DNA of 6,184 nucleotides from Lachnospiraceae bacterium (GCA_017958465.1 JAGDCQ010000305.1:1-6184), one strand, 5' to 3'. Counted from the first letter of the stretch, positions 1 to 5,260 are shown. Numbers and translations are program-made. The notes: generated from the letters alone by a model not told the origin.

Positions 1-26
1 AAACTTTGATTCGTATAGTTTCCCAT
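1..26 (-). CDS. Probable start of the next gene, cut by the left edge
   Basis: An ATG at 26-24 opens a frame that stays open to the window edge and reads M-G-N-Y-T-N-Q-S. An AGGGG Shine-Dalgarno-like stretch lies at 37-41, 10 nt upstream. A promoter-like sequence lies a further 40-70 nt upstream on the same strand, which supports a real gene start. Eight residues are too few to identify a family. A small Asn/Gln-rich beginning would fit an alpha/beta-type small acid-soluble spore protein, and such genes occur in spore formers, but this is only a guess. It could equally be another short protein or not a gene. Confidence 0.4.
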
Positions 27-51
27 TGTTCTCTTTCCCCTGAGAATGAAC

Positions 52-74
52 ATGACCAAAAACTCTTCGGTCAT
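52..74 (-). repeat. Small inverted repeat in the leader of the left-edge gene
   Basis: ATGACC at 52-57 and GGTCAT at 69-74 form a 6-bp perfect stem with an 11-nt loop. It lies between the putative promoter (83-111) and the putative start codon (26), so it would be in the 5' untranslated region. The stem is short and A/T-containing and may be chance. It has no T-tract directly after it, so it is not a terminator. Confidence 0.3.
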
Positions 75-82
75 ACACAATT

Positions 83-111
83 ACTTTACCACGAAACCGT
101 TCAATATACAA
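83..111 (-). promoter_or_regulatory. Candidate promoter for the left-edge gene
   Basis: On the minus strand TTGTAT (111-106) is followed after exactly 17 bp by TAAAGT (88-83), an acceptable sigma-A pair with imperfect hexamers. It sits in the recG-to-next-gene gap, right after a six-T run, and points at the start codon at 26. GTATA inside the -35 also resembles the -35 of forespore sigma factors (sigma F/G), but I do not see a matching -10 at the expected spacing. Sigma-A is therefore the better reading. Confidence 0.4.
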
Positions 112-157
112 GAAAAAATGTCCCGCAAGTCACGCCAGGCCGGCTGTCCTTTTTGGC

Positions 158-2125
158 TCACAGCCCCTCTTTTGCTGCCTCAAAGGCCTCTTTCAGGATA
201 TCGAAATCCCTGTAGACATCCGCAAGCTTAAACTGCATATCACCGCTCTGGCGAAGCCCAAGGAGGTCCCCCGGCCCCCTTTGGCGAAGGTCCTCTTCAG
301 CGATCTCGAATCCGTCATTGGACCTGCCAAGGATAGAAAGCCGCTCCATAGCTTCTTCCTTATCCGTTGTGCTGATAAAGATGCAGTAAGACTGGGCACT
401 TCCGCGGCCCACGCGCCCCCTCAGCTGATGGAGCTGGGCAAGGCCGAACCTTTCGGCGCACTCAACCATCATAACAGTGGCGGTGGGAACGTCCACGCCA
501 ACCTCAACTACGGTTGTTGAAACAAGGACATTTATCTCCCCGTCATAAAAAGCGTCCATAACACGGTTCTTTTCATCGTTCTTCATCTGACCGTGCAGCT
601 CGCCAACGGTGATATTAAGCCCCGCTGCGGCGAAGCGCTCCCTGAGCTTTGCAGCGTAATCCTCAACGTTTTCCAGGGAGTCGTCCCCCTCCGAGGCCGA
701 GATCTCCGGACAGATAACATAGGCTCCAAAGCCCTTATTTACCTGTTCTGCAATAAACCTGTAGGCAACCTCCCTGTATTCGGTCCCCACAACGCAGTTC
801 TTCACCGGCAGCCTGTTGCCGGGCCTCTCGTTTATCACAGAGATATCAAGGTCTCCGTAGAGCATAAGCGAAAGGGTACGCGGAATAGGTGTTGCGCTCA
901 TTACGATCACGTGGGGATCAACGGACTTTTCCGAGAGGATATCGCGCTGGCGCACTCCGAAACGGTGCTGCTCGTCTGTTATCACAAGGCCGAGGGAATC
1001 GTACTCCACGCGGTCCTGGATCAGGGCGTGTGTGCCGATGATCACGTCTGCCTCGTGATCCTTTATCTGCCGGAGAGTTTTCTTCTTTTCGGAGGCTGTA
1101 AGGCTTCCTGTCAGCAGTACGGCTCTTATACCGTATTTGTTAAACAGAGGGTAAAACTTTTCAAAATGCTGTCTGGCCAGGATCTCCGTTGGTGCCATAA
1201 AGCAGGCCTGGCATCCGTTCTTTGCGGCAAGGAGAAGGGCAACGGCCGCAACTATGGTCTTTCCGGAGCCTACATCCCCCTGGATCAGGCGATTGCACAC
1301 GTGCCCCGAAGTAAGATCCTGTATCACATCCTTCACAGCCCTTTGCTGAGCTCCGGTAAGCCTGTAGGGCAGGCCTTCCACAAAGTCACGGCACTCCTTC
1401 TTCTCCTCCATTTTGAAGGGGCTTACAAGCTTTTCCCTGCGGCTCCGCGACACAACGATCTCGTGTGCAAAGCCGTAAAGCTCGTCAAAAACCAGACAGC
1501 GTCTGGCTTCAAGCATATCATCAAGAGACTTTGGGAAATGGATGATCTCGATGGCATTTTTATAGGACATCAGCCCGTATTTTTTCCTGACGGAAGCCGG
1601 AAAGCTTTCTTTTTTTTGGCCGGCTGCCGGAAGCACCTGCTTTATCGCCTTCTGGAGGACCTTAGAGGAAAGCCCCTCGGTTAGAGGATACACGGGACTC
1701 AAAGTCTCCATCATCTGCCTGTAGCCCACGGGCGTATAAAGCACCGGCTGCTGCATATAGAAGCGGCTGCCGTGTTTTACAACCTTCCCGCGTATCACGT
1801 AGTGGAAACCGCGTCTTATGATCTTTGCGATATAGGGCTGGTTGAACCAGATGGTCTCGATGCTGCCGGTGGGATCCGCAAAGGTGCAGGTCACTACGGA
1901 CTTTTGTGAGCGCTTGATCACAGGGGTCGTGGCAAACATACCTTCAATGGCCACCACGCCCTCGGAACGCACAGAGCCTGCTGCCACGGGCATGTCGAAC
2001 TTTATGTACCTGGACGGATAGTGCTCGAGAAGCCCGCCAACAGTAGTAATGTCGAGCTTTTTAAGCAGGGCCCCCGTCTTGTCGCCAATCCCTTTTATGG
2101 TTTTTACGGAATCGGTAAGTTCCAT
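158..2125 (-). CDS. recG: ATP-dependent DNA helicase RecG
   Basis: RecG is a superfamily 2 helicase that remodels stalled replication forks and branch-migrates Holliday junctions and D-/R-loops. The protein has 655 residues. Helix-hairpin-like KGIGDKTGALLKKL is at 11-24. The OB-fold wedge domain spans about 55-150 and includes the conserved WFNQPYI at 93-99. Walker A GDVGSGKT is at 283-290, the DEQH box at 384-387, motif III SATPIPRT at 410-417, and the arginine-finger motif QLRGRVGRG at 567-575. The RecG-type tail RGPGDLLGLRQSGDMQFKLAD is at 616-636. All catalytic motifs are intact. I chose the ATG at 2125 over an upstream in-frame GTG at 2152 because the purine-rich SD (2136-2146) lies inside that extension and homologs start near MELTDSVKTIKGIG. 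The protein stops about 20-30 residues earlier than E. coli or B. subtilis RecG. The gene follows fakA after a terminator and a structured leader. Confidence 0.97.
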   Translation of the reverse strand: MELTDSVKTIKGIGDKTGALLKKLDITTVGGLLEHYPSRYIKFDMPVAAGSVRSEGVVAIEGMFATTPVIKRSQKSVVTCTFADPTGSIETIWFNQPYIAKIIRRGFHYVIRGKVVKHGSRFYMQQPVLYTPVGYRQMMETLSPVYPLTEGLSSKVLQKAIKQVLPAAGQKKESFPASVRKKYGLMSYKNAIEIIHFPKSLDDMLEARRCLVFDELYGFAHEIVVSRSRREKLVSPFKMEEKKECRDFVEGLPYRLTGAQQRAVKDVIQDLTSGHVCNRLIQGDVGSGKTIVAAVALLLAAKNGCQACFMAPTEILARQHFEKFYPLFNKYGIRAVLLTGSLTASEKKKTLRQIKDHEADVIIGTHALIQDRVEYDSLGLVITDEQHRFGVRQRDILSEKSVDPHVIVMSATPIPRTLSLMLYGDLDISVINERPGNRLPVKNCVVGTEYREVAYRFIAEQVNKGFGAYVICPEISASEGDDSLENVEDYAAKLRERFAAAGLNITVGELHGQMKNDEKNRVMDAFYDGEINVLVSTTVVEVGVDVPTATVMMVECAERFGLAQLHQLRGRVGRGSAQSYCIFISTTDKEEAMERLSILGRSNDGFEIAEEDLRQRGPGDLLGLRQSGDMQFKLADVYRDFDILKEAFEAAKEGL

Positions 2126-2135
2126 GGTCCGTCTT

Positions 2136-2146
2136 CCCCTCCTTCC
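2136..2146 (-). promoter_or_regulatory. recG ribosome binding site that decides the start
   Basis: GGAAGGAGGGG ends 10 nt before the ATG at 2125. A longer frame beginning with GTG at 2152 would put this SD inside the coding sequence and would have no SD of its own, so the ATG is preferred. Confidence 0.7.
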
Positions 2147-2160
2147 GGACACAAGATAGC

Positions 2161-2188
2161 AATCGAGTAGGCTGACTCCTACTCGATT
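2161..2188 (-). repeat. Perfect 11-bp hairpin just upstream of recG
   Basis: AATCGAGTAGG at 2161-2171 is the exact reverse complement of CCTACTCGATT at 2178-2188, leaving a 6-nt loop (CTGACT on plus). On the transcribed strand no T-tract follows, so it does not look like an intrinsic terminator. It lies 15 nt upstream of the recG SD (2136-2146), within the recG leader. It could be an RNA element affecting recG expression, part of a dispersed intergenic repeat, or a protein-binding palindrome. I recognise no known family. Confidence 0.75.
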
Positions 2189-2235
2189 CGACGGGCCATC
2201 TCGCGTACATAGTCCGCTCGATGACCGTTCACTCA

Positions 2236-2269
2236 GCCCTCAGTTTGCAAGCAAGCTTGCACTGAGGGC
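2236..2269 (-). repeat. Long bulged hairpin in the recG leader
   Basis: GCCCTCAGT (2236-2244) pairs with ACTGAGGGC (2261-2269). Inside, after a 2-nt TT bulge, GCAAG (2247-2251) pairs with CTTGC (2256-2260), closing on a CAAG tetraloop. That makes 14 base pairs in 34 nt. GCAAGCTTGC at 2251-2260 is also a perfect palindrome. No T-tract follows on either strand. It lies 15 nt beyond the fakA terminator in the direction of transcription. Function unknown. Confidence 0.75.
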
Positions 2270-2284
2270 ATTCGCTTATCGCAC

Positions 2285-2310
2285 AAAAAGGCCGGCAGTT
2301 TCCTGCCGGC
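2285..2310 (-). terminator. Intrinsic terminator of the asp23-fakA operon
   Basis: On the minus strand GCCGGCAG (2310-2303), a GAAA loop (GNRA type) and CTGCCGGC (2298-2291) form a perfect 8-bp GC-rich stem followed by CTTTTTG. It begins 6 nt after the fakA stop codon. Weak A/T complementarity flanking the stem may allow some activity in the other direction, but no plus-strand gene needs it. Confidence 0.9.
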
Positions 2311-2316
2311 TCTTTG

Positions 2317-3951
2317 TCATTCAACAGATACCACGTAATAGTAGATCGGCTGGCCGCCCAGATGCACTTCCACATCACAGTCGGGGCAGATCTCCTCGAC
2401 CTTTTTGGCAAGGGCAAGAGCCGATTCCTCGCTTACTCCGTCGCCGTAGTAAAGGCTTATGAGCGCCGAATCCTCATCTGCGATCTTTTTGATGGTCTCA
2501 AGGACAGCTTCGTTTACGGTCTTGGCCACGGCAAGGATACCGTGATCGCCTATACCCATTATATCGCCGTTCTTTATCTCAAAGCCGTCTATTGAAGTAT
2601 CGCGGACAGAATATGTCACCTGACCGGTCTTAACAGCCTTCATGGCCTCGAGCATATTTACCTCGTTAACCTCCGGAGCCGTTTCCGGAACATATCCGAT
2701 CAGGGCCGCGATACCCTGGGGGATGTTTTTCGAAGGGATAACGATGATATTCTTATCCTTTGTCATATTCTTTGCCTGATCAGCAGCAAGGATGATGTTC
2801 TTGTTGTTGGGCAGGATAAAGATATTGTCGGCATTGATGGTCTTGATGGCCTTGAGCATATCGTCCGTGCTGGGATTCATGGTCTGGCCGCCTTCGATGA
2901 TTGCATCCACACCGAGACCCTTAAAGATCTCATTGATGCCTTCGCCCATGGAAACCGCTATAAAGCCTGTATCCTTCTTGGGGCCGGCAGGTGCCTCCAT
3001 CTCCTTAAGGAGCTTCTCGTTGTGCTCCTCGCGCATATTATCGATCTTGATCCTTGAAAGGCTGCCGTATGTGAGGGCCTTCTGGATGGCAAGACCGGGA
3101 TCGTTTGTGTGAACGTGCACTTTAACGATGGTATCAAGGGAAACCACAACAACGGAATCGCCAATGGATTCAAGGAAAGCCTTGAACTTCTCTTCGATCA
3201 CTTCGTTGTAGAGCTTCTCAAGATTGATGATGAACTCCGTGCAGTAGCCGTATTTGATCTCGGCAGTGGAGATGTTCTCGCTGTCCACTTCCGCAGATGC
3301 GCCTGCGGGAGTCTCGGCTGTGAAGTCGATCTCTTTTCCGAGCATAGCGTCATAAGCGCCTTCGATAACAGCAAGGAGGCCTGCTCCGCCAGAATCCACA
3401 ACGCCTGCCTCTTTAAGGACAGGAAGGAGCTCGGGTGTGTAGTCCAGGACTTCCTTCATTTTCTTTATTACTTCTGCGCCGAAGACCTCAAGGTCATCTG
3501 TCTCGCCGACAAGCTCGGCAGCGCGCTCTGCACCGCCCTTTGCAACGGTGAGGATAGTGCCTTCTTTGGGCTTCATTACAGCCTTATAAGCTGTTTCCAC
3601 AGCCTTCTGGAAAGCGTTTGTCATGACCGTAACGTCGATCTCTTCAACTTTTCCGACTTCCTTGCAGAAACCGCGGAAAAGCTGGGAAAGGATAACTCCC
3701 GAATTGCCTCTTGCGCCGCAGAGAGAGCCGTTTGAGATGCTCTTTGCGAGCTGCGCCATTGTAGGATCCTTAAGCCTTGCCACATCATTTGCGGCAGACA
3801 TAATGGTCATTGTCATGTTTGTGCCGGTGTCACCGTCGGGAACGGGGAAAACGTTCAGCTTGTTGATAACTTCCTTCTGCGCTTCAAGGTTCTTGGCGGC
3901 AGTAAGGAAACACTTCTGAACCTGAGCGGCATTTATAGTTCTGATAGCCAC
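2317..3951 (-). CDS. fakA: Fatty acid kinase catalytic subunit FakA (DAK2/DhaL-domain YloV family)
   Basis: FakA phosphorylates exogenous fatty acids presented by a FakB (DegV-family) carrier, giving acyl-phosphate for membrane lipid synthesis in the cytoplasm. The protein has 544 residues, the usual length. The N-terminal DhaL/DAK2 domain spans about 1-200, with the metal/ATP site NVFPVPDGDTGTN at 33-45 (Asp39, Asp41), SLCGARGNSGVILSQ at 76-90, and VVDSGGAGLLAVIEGAYDAM at 184-203. The central domain carries VKVHVHTNDPG at 277-287, with His279 and His281 at the positions of the family's functional histidines. The C-terminal domain includes EGGQTMNPSTDD at 353-364 and LPNNKNI at 380-386. The start is GTG at 3951, with AGGAGG 6 nt upstream. 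The stop of the asp23 gene directly abuts that SD, so translation is probably coupled. No fakB lies in the window. The older annotation is 'dihydroxyacetone kinase-like', which would be misleading here. Confidence 0.93.
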   Translation of the reverse strand: MAIRTINAAQVQKCFLTAAKNLEAQKEVINKLNVFPVPDGDTGTNMTMTIMSAANDVARLKDPTMAQLAKSISNGSLCGARGNSGVILSQLFRGFCKEVGKVEEIDVTVMTNAFQKAVETAYKAVMKPKEGTILTVAKGGAERAAELVGETDDLEVFGAEVIKKMKEVLDYTPELLPVLKEAGVVDSGGAGLLAVIEGAYDAMLGKEIDFTAETPAGASAEVDSENISTAEIKYGYCTEFIINLEKLYNEVIEEKFKAFLESIGDSVVVVSLDTIVKVHVHTNDPGLAIQKALTYGSLSRIKIDNMREEHNEKLLKEMEAPAGPKKDTGFIAVSMGEGINEIFKGLGVDAIIEGGQTMNPSTDDMLKAIKTINADNIFILPNNKNIILAADQAKNMTKDKNIIVIPSKNIPQGIAALIGYVPETAPEVNEVNMLEAMKAVKTGQVTYSVRDTSIDGFEIKNGDIMGIGDHGILAVAKTVNEAVLETIKKIADEDSALISLYYGDGVSEESALALAKKVEEICPDCDVEVHLGGQPIYYYVVSVE

Positions 3952-3957
3952 TTTGTA

Positions 3958-3963
3958 CCTCCT
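3958..3963 (-). promoter_or_regulatory. fakA ribosome binding site selecting a GTG start
   Basis: A perfect AGGAGG follows directly after the TAA stop of the asp23-family gene (3964-3966) and precedes the fakA GTG by 6 nt. It is the strongest kind of SD and compensates for the non-ATG start. Confidence 0.85.
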
Positions 3964-4329
3964 TTAGTCAATGGCGCGAACACCCTCGACATATACGTTT
4001 ACAGCCTCAACTTCCATTCCGGAGAACTCGCTTACTCTGTACTTAACGTTGCCGATAAGGTTTTCTGCCACTGCCGAGATGCTTACACCGTAAGAAACGA
4101 TGATATGCAGATTAATAGTGATCTTATTATCGTTAAAAATTACTTTTACTCCCTGCTGAAGATTTTCAAGCTTCAAAAGCTTTGCGATCCCGTCTTTAAC
4201 GTTGATGGCTGCCATGCCGACCACGCCGAAGCATTCCACTGCTGCGGAGCCTGCGCACTTCGCGATAACATCTGTGTTAACAAGGACTTCGCCAAGCTGA
4301 CTGTCCATAGCCTTATTTACTGTGCCCAT
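3964..4329 (-). CDS. yloU: Asp23/Gls24 family envelope stress protein (YloU type)
   Basis: This is a 121-residue Asp23-family protein. The family is linked to alkaline and cell-envelope stress, and some members sit at the membrane through partner proteins. The biochemical role of YloU-type members is not established. The family pattern is visible throughout: GEVLVNTDVIAKCAGSAA at 13-30, CFGVVGMA at 33-40, QQGVKVIF at 58-65, ITINLHIIVSYGVSISAVAE at 70-89, and the closing VEAVNVYVEGV at 107-117. There is no signal peptide or membrane helix. The ATG at 4329 has AAAGGAA 7 nt upstream. It is first in a two-gene operon with fakA, the arrangement seen widely in Firmicutes, which suggests a shared role at the membrane or in lipid homeostasis (inference). 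Confidence 0.93.
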   Translation of the reverse strand: MGTVNKAMDSQLGEVLVNTDVIAKCAGSAAVECFGVVGMAAINVKDGIAKLLKLENLQQGVKVIFNDNKITINLHIIVSYGVSISAVAENLIGNVKYRVSEFSGMEVEAVNVYVEGVRAID

Positions 4330-4381
4330 ATACTGCTTCCTTTCTTAGTAATAAAGAGCAAACCCGTGTGAAAAAACGCAC

Positions 4382-4393
4382 ACTAACATTAGT
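4382..4393 (-). promoter_or_regulatory. Palindrome at the transcription start of asp23-fakA (candidate operator)
   Basis: ACTAACATTAGT has 5-bp perfect arms (ACTAA/TTAGT) around two bases and lies immediately downstream of the -10 hexamer, over the expected +1. It overlaps a second palindrome, AGTATTATACT, at 4391-4401 that contains the -10. It has the half-site flavour of lipid regulators such as FapR (TTAGTA/TACTAA), but the order and spacing do not match the FapR box, so no regulator is assigned. Confidence 0.35.
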
Positions 4394-4422
4394 ATTATAC
4401 TCTCATCTTTTCGAAATTACAA
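4394..4422 (-). promoter_or_regulatory. Sigma-A promoter of the asp23-fakA operon
   Basis: On the minus strand TTGTAA (4422-4417) is followed after 17 bp by a perfect TATAAT (4399-4394). Transcription would start near 4387, giving a leader of about 58 nt. That leader contains a small GTGTG/CACAC stem (4366-4370 with 4379-4383) with a T-rich loop. The promoter begins 8 nt beyond the T-tract of the upstream rpmB terminator, so the operons are insulated but packed. Confidence 0.85.
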
Positions 4423-4429
4423 GAAAAAG

Positions 4430-4456
4430 AAAAAAGTATAGCCGAAGCTATACTTT
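4430..4456 (-). terminator. Second rpmB terminator (UUCG loop)
   Basis: On the minus strand AAAGTATAGC (4456-4447), a TTCG loop, and GCTATACTTT (4442-4433) form a perfect 10-bp stem. The stem closes C(UUCG)G and runs into a T-rich tail (TTTTTTCTTTTTC). This is a textbook intrinsic terminator for leftward transcription from rpmB. Confidence 0.93.
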
Positions 4457-4469
4457 AATGTCTTTGTTG

Positions 4470-4493
4470 CTGCCGGAAGTTGCCTTCCGGCAG
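4470..4493. terminator. First hairpin after rpmB, terminator-like mainly on the plus strand
   Basis: CTGCCGGAAG (4470-4479) and CTTCCGGCAG (4484-4493) form a perfect 10-bp stem with a 4-nt loop (GCAA, GNRA type, on the minus strand). On plus the stem is followed by ATTTTTC, a T-tract, while on minus an A-tract precedes it and no T-tract follows. It begins 12 nt after the rpmB stop. It may protect the rpmB mRNA 3' end or block antisense transcription into rpmB, while the hairpin at 4433-4456 does the leftward termination. Confidence 0.75.
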
Positions 4494-4505
4494 ATTTTTC
4501 ATGTC

Positions 4506-4706
4506 TTAAGCTTCTGCAGTCTTCCTTAAGTTACGAAGACAAGCGGCACACAGATATAACTTCTGGGAATTGCCGTTTACGTTAACACGTACGCTGCGGA
4601 TGTTCTGCTTCCACATTTTTGCGGACCTGCCGGAAACGTGACTTCTTGAATGACTGATCTGATTTCCGAACTGAGGATCCTTATCACACATTGCACATCT
4701 TGCCAT
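4506..4706 (-). CDS. rpmB: 50S ribosomal protein L28, zinc-binding form
   Basis: L28 is a small protein of the large ribosomal subunit. It is 66 residues long, a typical size. It begins MARCAMCDKDPQFGNQISHS and carries SHVSGRSAKMWKQNIRSVRV at 22-41, both standard L28 signatures. Cys4, Cys7, Cys53 and Cys56 (CAMC and CAAC) form the zinc ribbon of the C+ form, as opposed to the zinc-free paralog used under zinc shortage. The ATG at 4706 is chosen because it gives the canonical N-terminus and has AAGGAGG at 4716-4722, 9 nt upstream. An in-frame TTG at 4754 would add 16 residues not seen in the family. The gene has its own promoter and a double hairpin downstream. Confidence 0.97.
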   Translation of the reverse strand: MARCAMCDKDPQFGNQISHSRSHVSGRSAKMWKQNIRSVRVNVNGNSQKLYLCAACLRNLRKTAEA

Positions 4707-4733
4707 GTTGTTGCACCTCCTTAAAGCTAGATT

Positions 4734-4781
4734 CGAGCGTGCGCGCGCTTTCAAACTCCTTTAGCTCCGGCACGACTCTCG
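4734..4781 (-). promoter_or_regulatory. Possible stem in the rpmB leader RNA
   Basis: In the approximately 80-nt leader, CGAGCGTGC at 4734-4742 (plus) is complementary to GCACG at 4770-4774 and CTCG at 4778-4781, with a 3-nt bulge: 9 pairs in all. The pairing would close off a region just upstream of the SD (4716-4722). Several ribosomal protein genes control themselves through such leaders, but no known L28 leader class was recognised and the match could be chance. Confidence 0.35.
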
Positions 4782-4792
4782 CAAACGAATGT

Positions 4793-4821
4793 ATTTTATC
4801 AGATTTATCTTTGTAATGCAA
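4793..4821 (-). promoter_or_regulatory. Sigma-A promoter of rpmB
   Basis: On the minus strand TTGCAT (4821-4816) is followed after 17 bp by TAAAAT (4798-4793), with a TG one base upstream of the -10 (extended -10). Transcription would begin near 4786. The -35 starts about 18 nt after the ytfJ stop codon, so rpmB need not depend on ytfJ transcription. Confidence 0.85.
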
Positions 4822-4827
4822 GCATTA
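4814..4827. promoter_or_regulatory. Perfect 14-bp palindrome over the rpmB -35 box (candidate operator)
   Basis: TAATGCAAGCATTA has 6-bp perfect arms around AA and encloses the -35 hexamer completely. A dimeric regulator bound here would block RNA polymerase. The loop of two bases is too tight for an RNA hairpin, and no T-tract follows, so it is not a ytfJ terminator. No known operator consensus (Zur, CodY, PurR) was recognised. Confidence 0.4.
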
Positions 4828-4839
4828 TTTTTTAAAGGT

Positions 4840-5244
4840 TTATTCTGCCGAGTCGGTGGCGATCTTTACAGCCTTTTCGTCCACCTCTTCCTCTTTTGCC
4901 TTGTCCTTTGGATCCTTCTTGATCTTGTCGATCACTTCGGGCACCATATCCAGGATCTTTGTGATGGTATCCTGGTTCTTGATATTCACAAGCCTTGCAT
5001 GGCCGTCCTGAAGGACAAGTACGGAGCTCGGCGAGATCTTTCCGCCCATACCGCCTGCGGCGTTGTCCTTTTTGTCACCGGCAAAAGCACCGGCGCCTAC
5101 GCCGAAACTTACTTCAACAAGAGGGAGGATAATGGTCTTCTCGTCGATCCTGACAGCATCTCCCACAACTGTCTTGCTTGAAATAAAATTGCTCATTCCT
5201 TTGAACAGAGAATCTACGGTTCCCATAAAATTGTTTTCTGCCAT
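4840..5244 (-). CDS. ytfJ: GerW family sporulation protein YtfJ
   Basis: YtfJ/GerW is a conserved small spore protein of endospore formers. In Bacillus it is made in the forespore and affects germination in response to some germinants, but its biochemical activity is unknown. The 134-residue protein shows the family hallmarks: the N-terminal stretch NNFMGTVDSLFKGMSNFISS at 4-23, VVGDAVRIDEKTIILPLVEV at 26-45, the glycine-rich SFGVGAGAFAG at 46-56 and GGMGGKISPSSVLVLQDG at 64-81, ending in a charged Lys/Glu-rich tail at 108-128. No signal peptide is visible. The ATG at 5244 has AGAGGAGAG ending 7 nt upstream. It follows the DUF2953 gene by 16 nt, the same ytfI-ytfJ pairing as in Bacillus. The protein is strong evidence for an endospore former. 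Confidence 0.93.
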   Translation of the reverse strand: MAENNFMGTVDSLFKGMSNFISSKTVVGDAVRIDEKTIILPLVEVSFGVGAGAFAGDKKDNAAGGMGGKISPSSVLVLQDGHARLVNIKNQDTITKILDMVPEVIDKIKKDPKDKAKEEEVDEKAVKIATDSAE

Positions 5245-5260
5245 AACTTAACTCTCCTCT

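Larger units (their letters stand above)
2126..2284 (-). other. Gene-free recG leader region
   Basis: About 160 nt between the fakA terminator and the recG start hold two strong hairpins (2236-2269 and 2161-2188), a 17-codon mini-ORF (2179-2232) and the recG SD. I find no clear -35/-10 pair, although the preceding terminator suggests recG needs its own promoter. recG may therefore use a weak promoter or read-through. No T-box, riboswitch or tRNA consensus was recognised. Confidence 0.6.

Noticed and set aside
112..157. Intrinsic terminator for recG
   Set aside because: A six-T run exists at 113-118 (minus), but only a weak 4-bp stem with a wobble pair can be drawn before it, so I do not call it.
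593..1684. A 363-codon open frame on the plus strand
   Set aside because: It lies fully antisense to the conserved recG helicase core, resembles no family and has no SD or promoter. It is a by-product of recG codon use.
2229..2284. Short CPQC-containing peptide in another frame through the hairpin (CPQCKLACKL)
   Set aside because: The frame runs through the fakA 3' end and terminator as a shadow frame. The paired cysteines come from the hairpin's palindromic sequence and there is no start signal.
2153..2310. Riboswitch, T-box or tRNA in the recG leader
   Set aside because: No T-box consensus, no known riboswitch core and no tRNA cloverleaf can be drawn from the sequence.
3109..3735. A 208-codon plus-strand frame
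   Set aside because: It is antisense to fakA, whose active-site motifs are all intact on the minus strand.
4707..4754. N-terminal extension of L28 from an upstream TTG
   Set aside because: The canonical L28 start MARC has its own perfect SD, and the extension would contain that SD.
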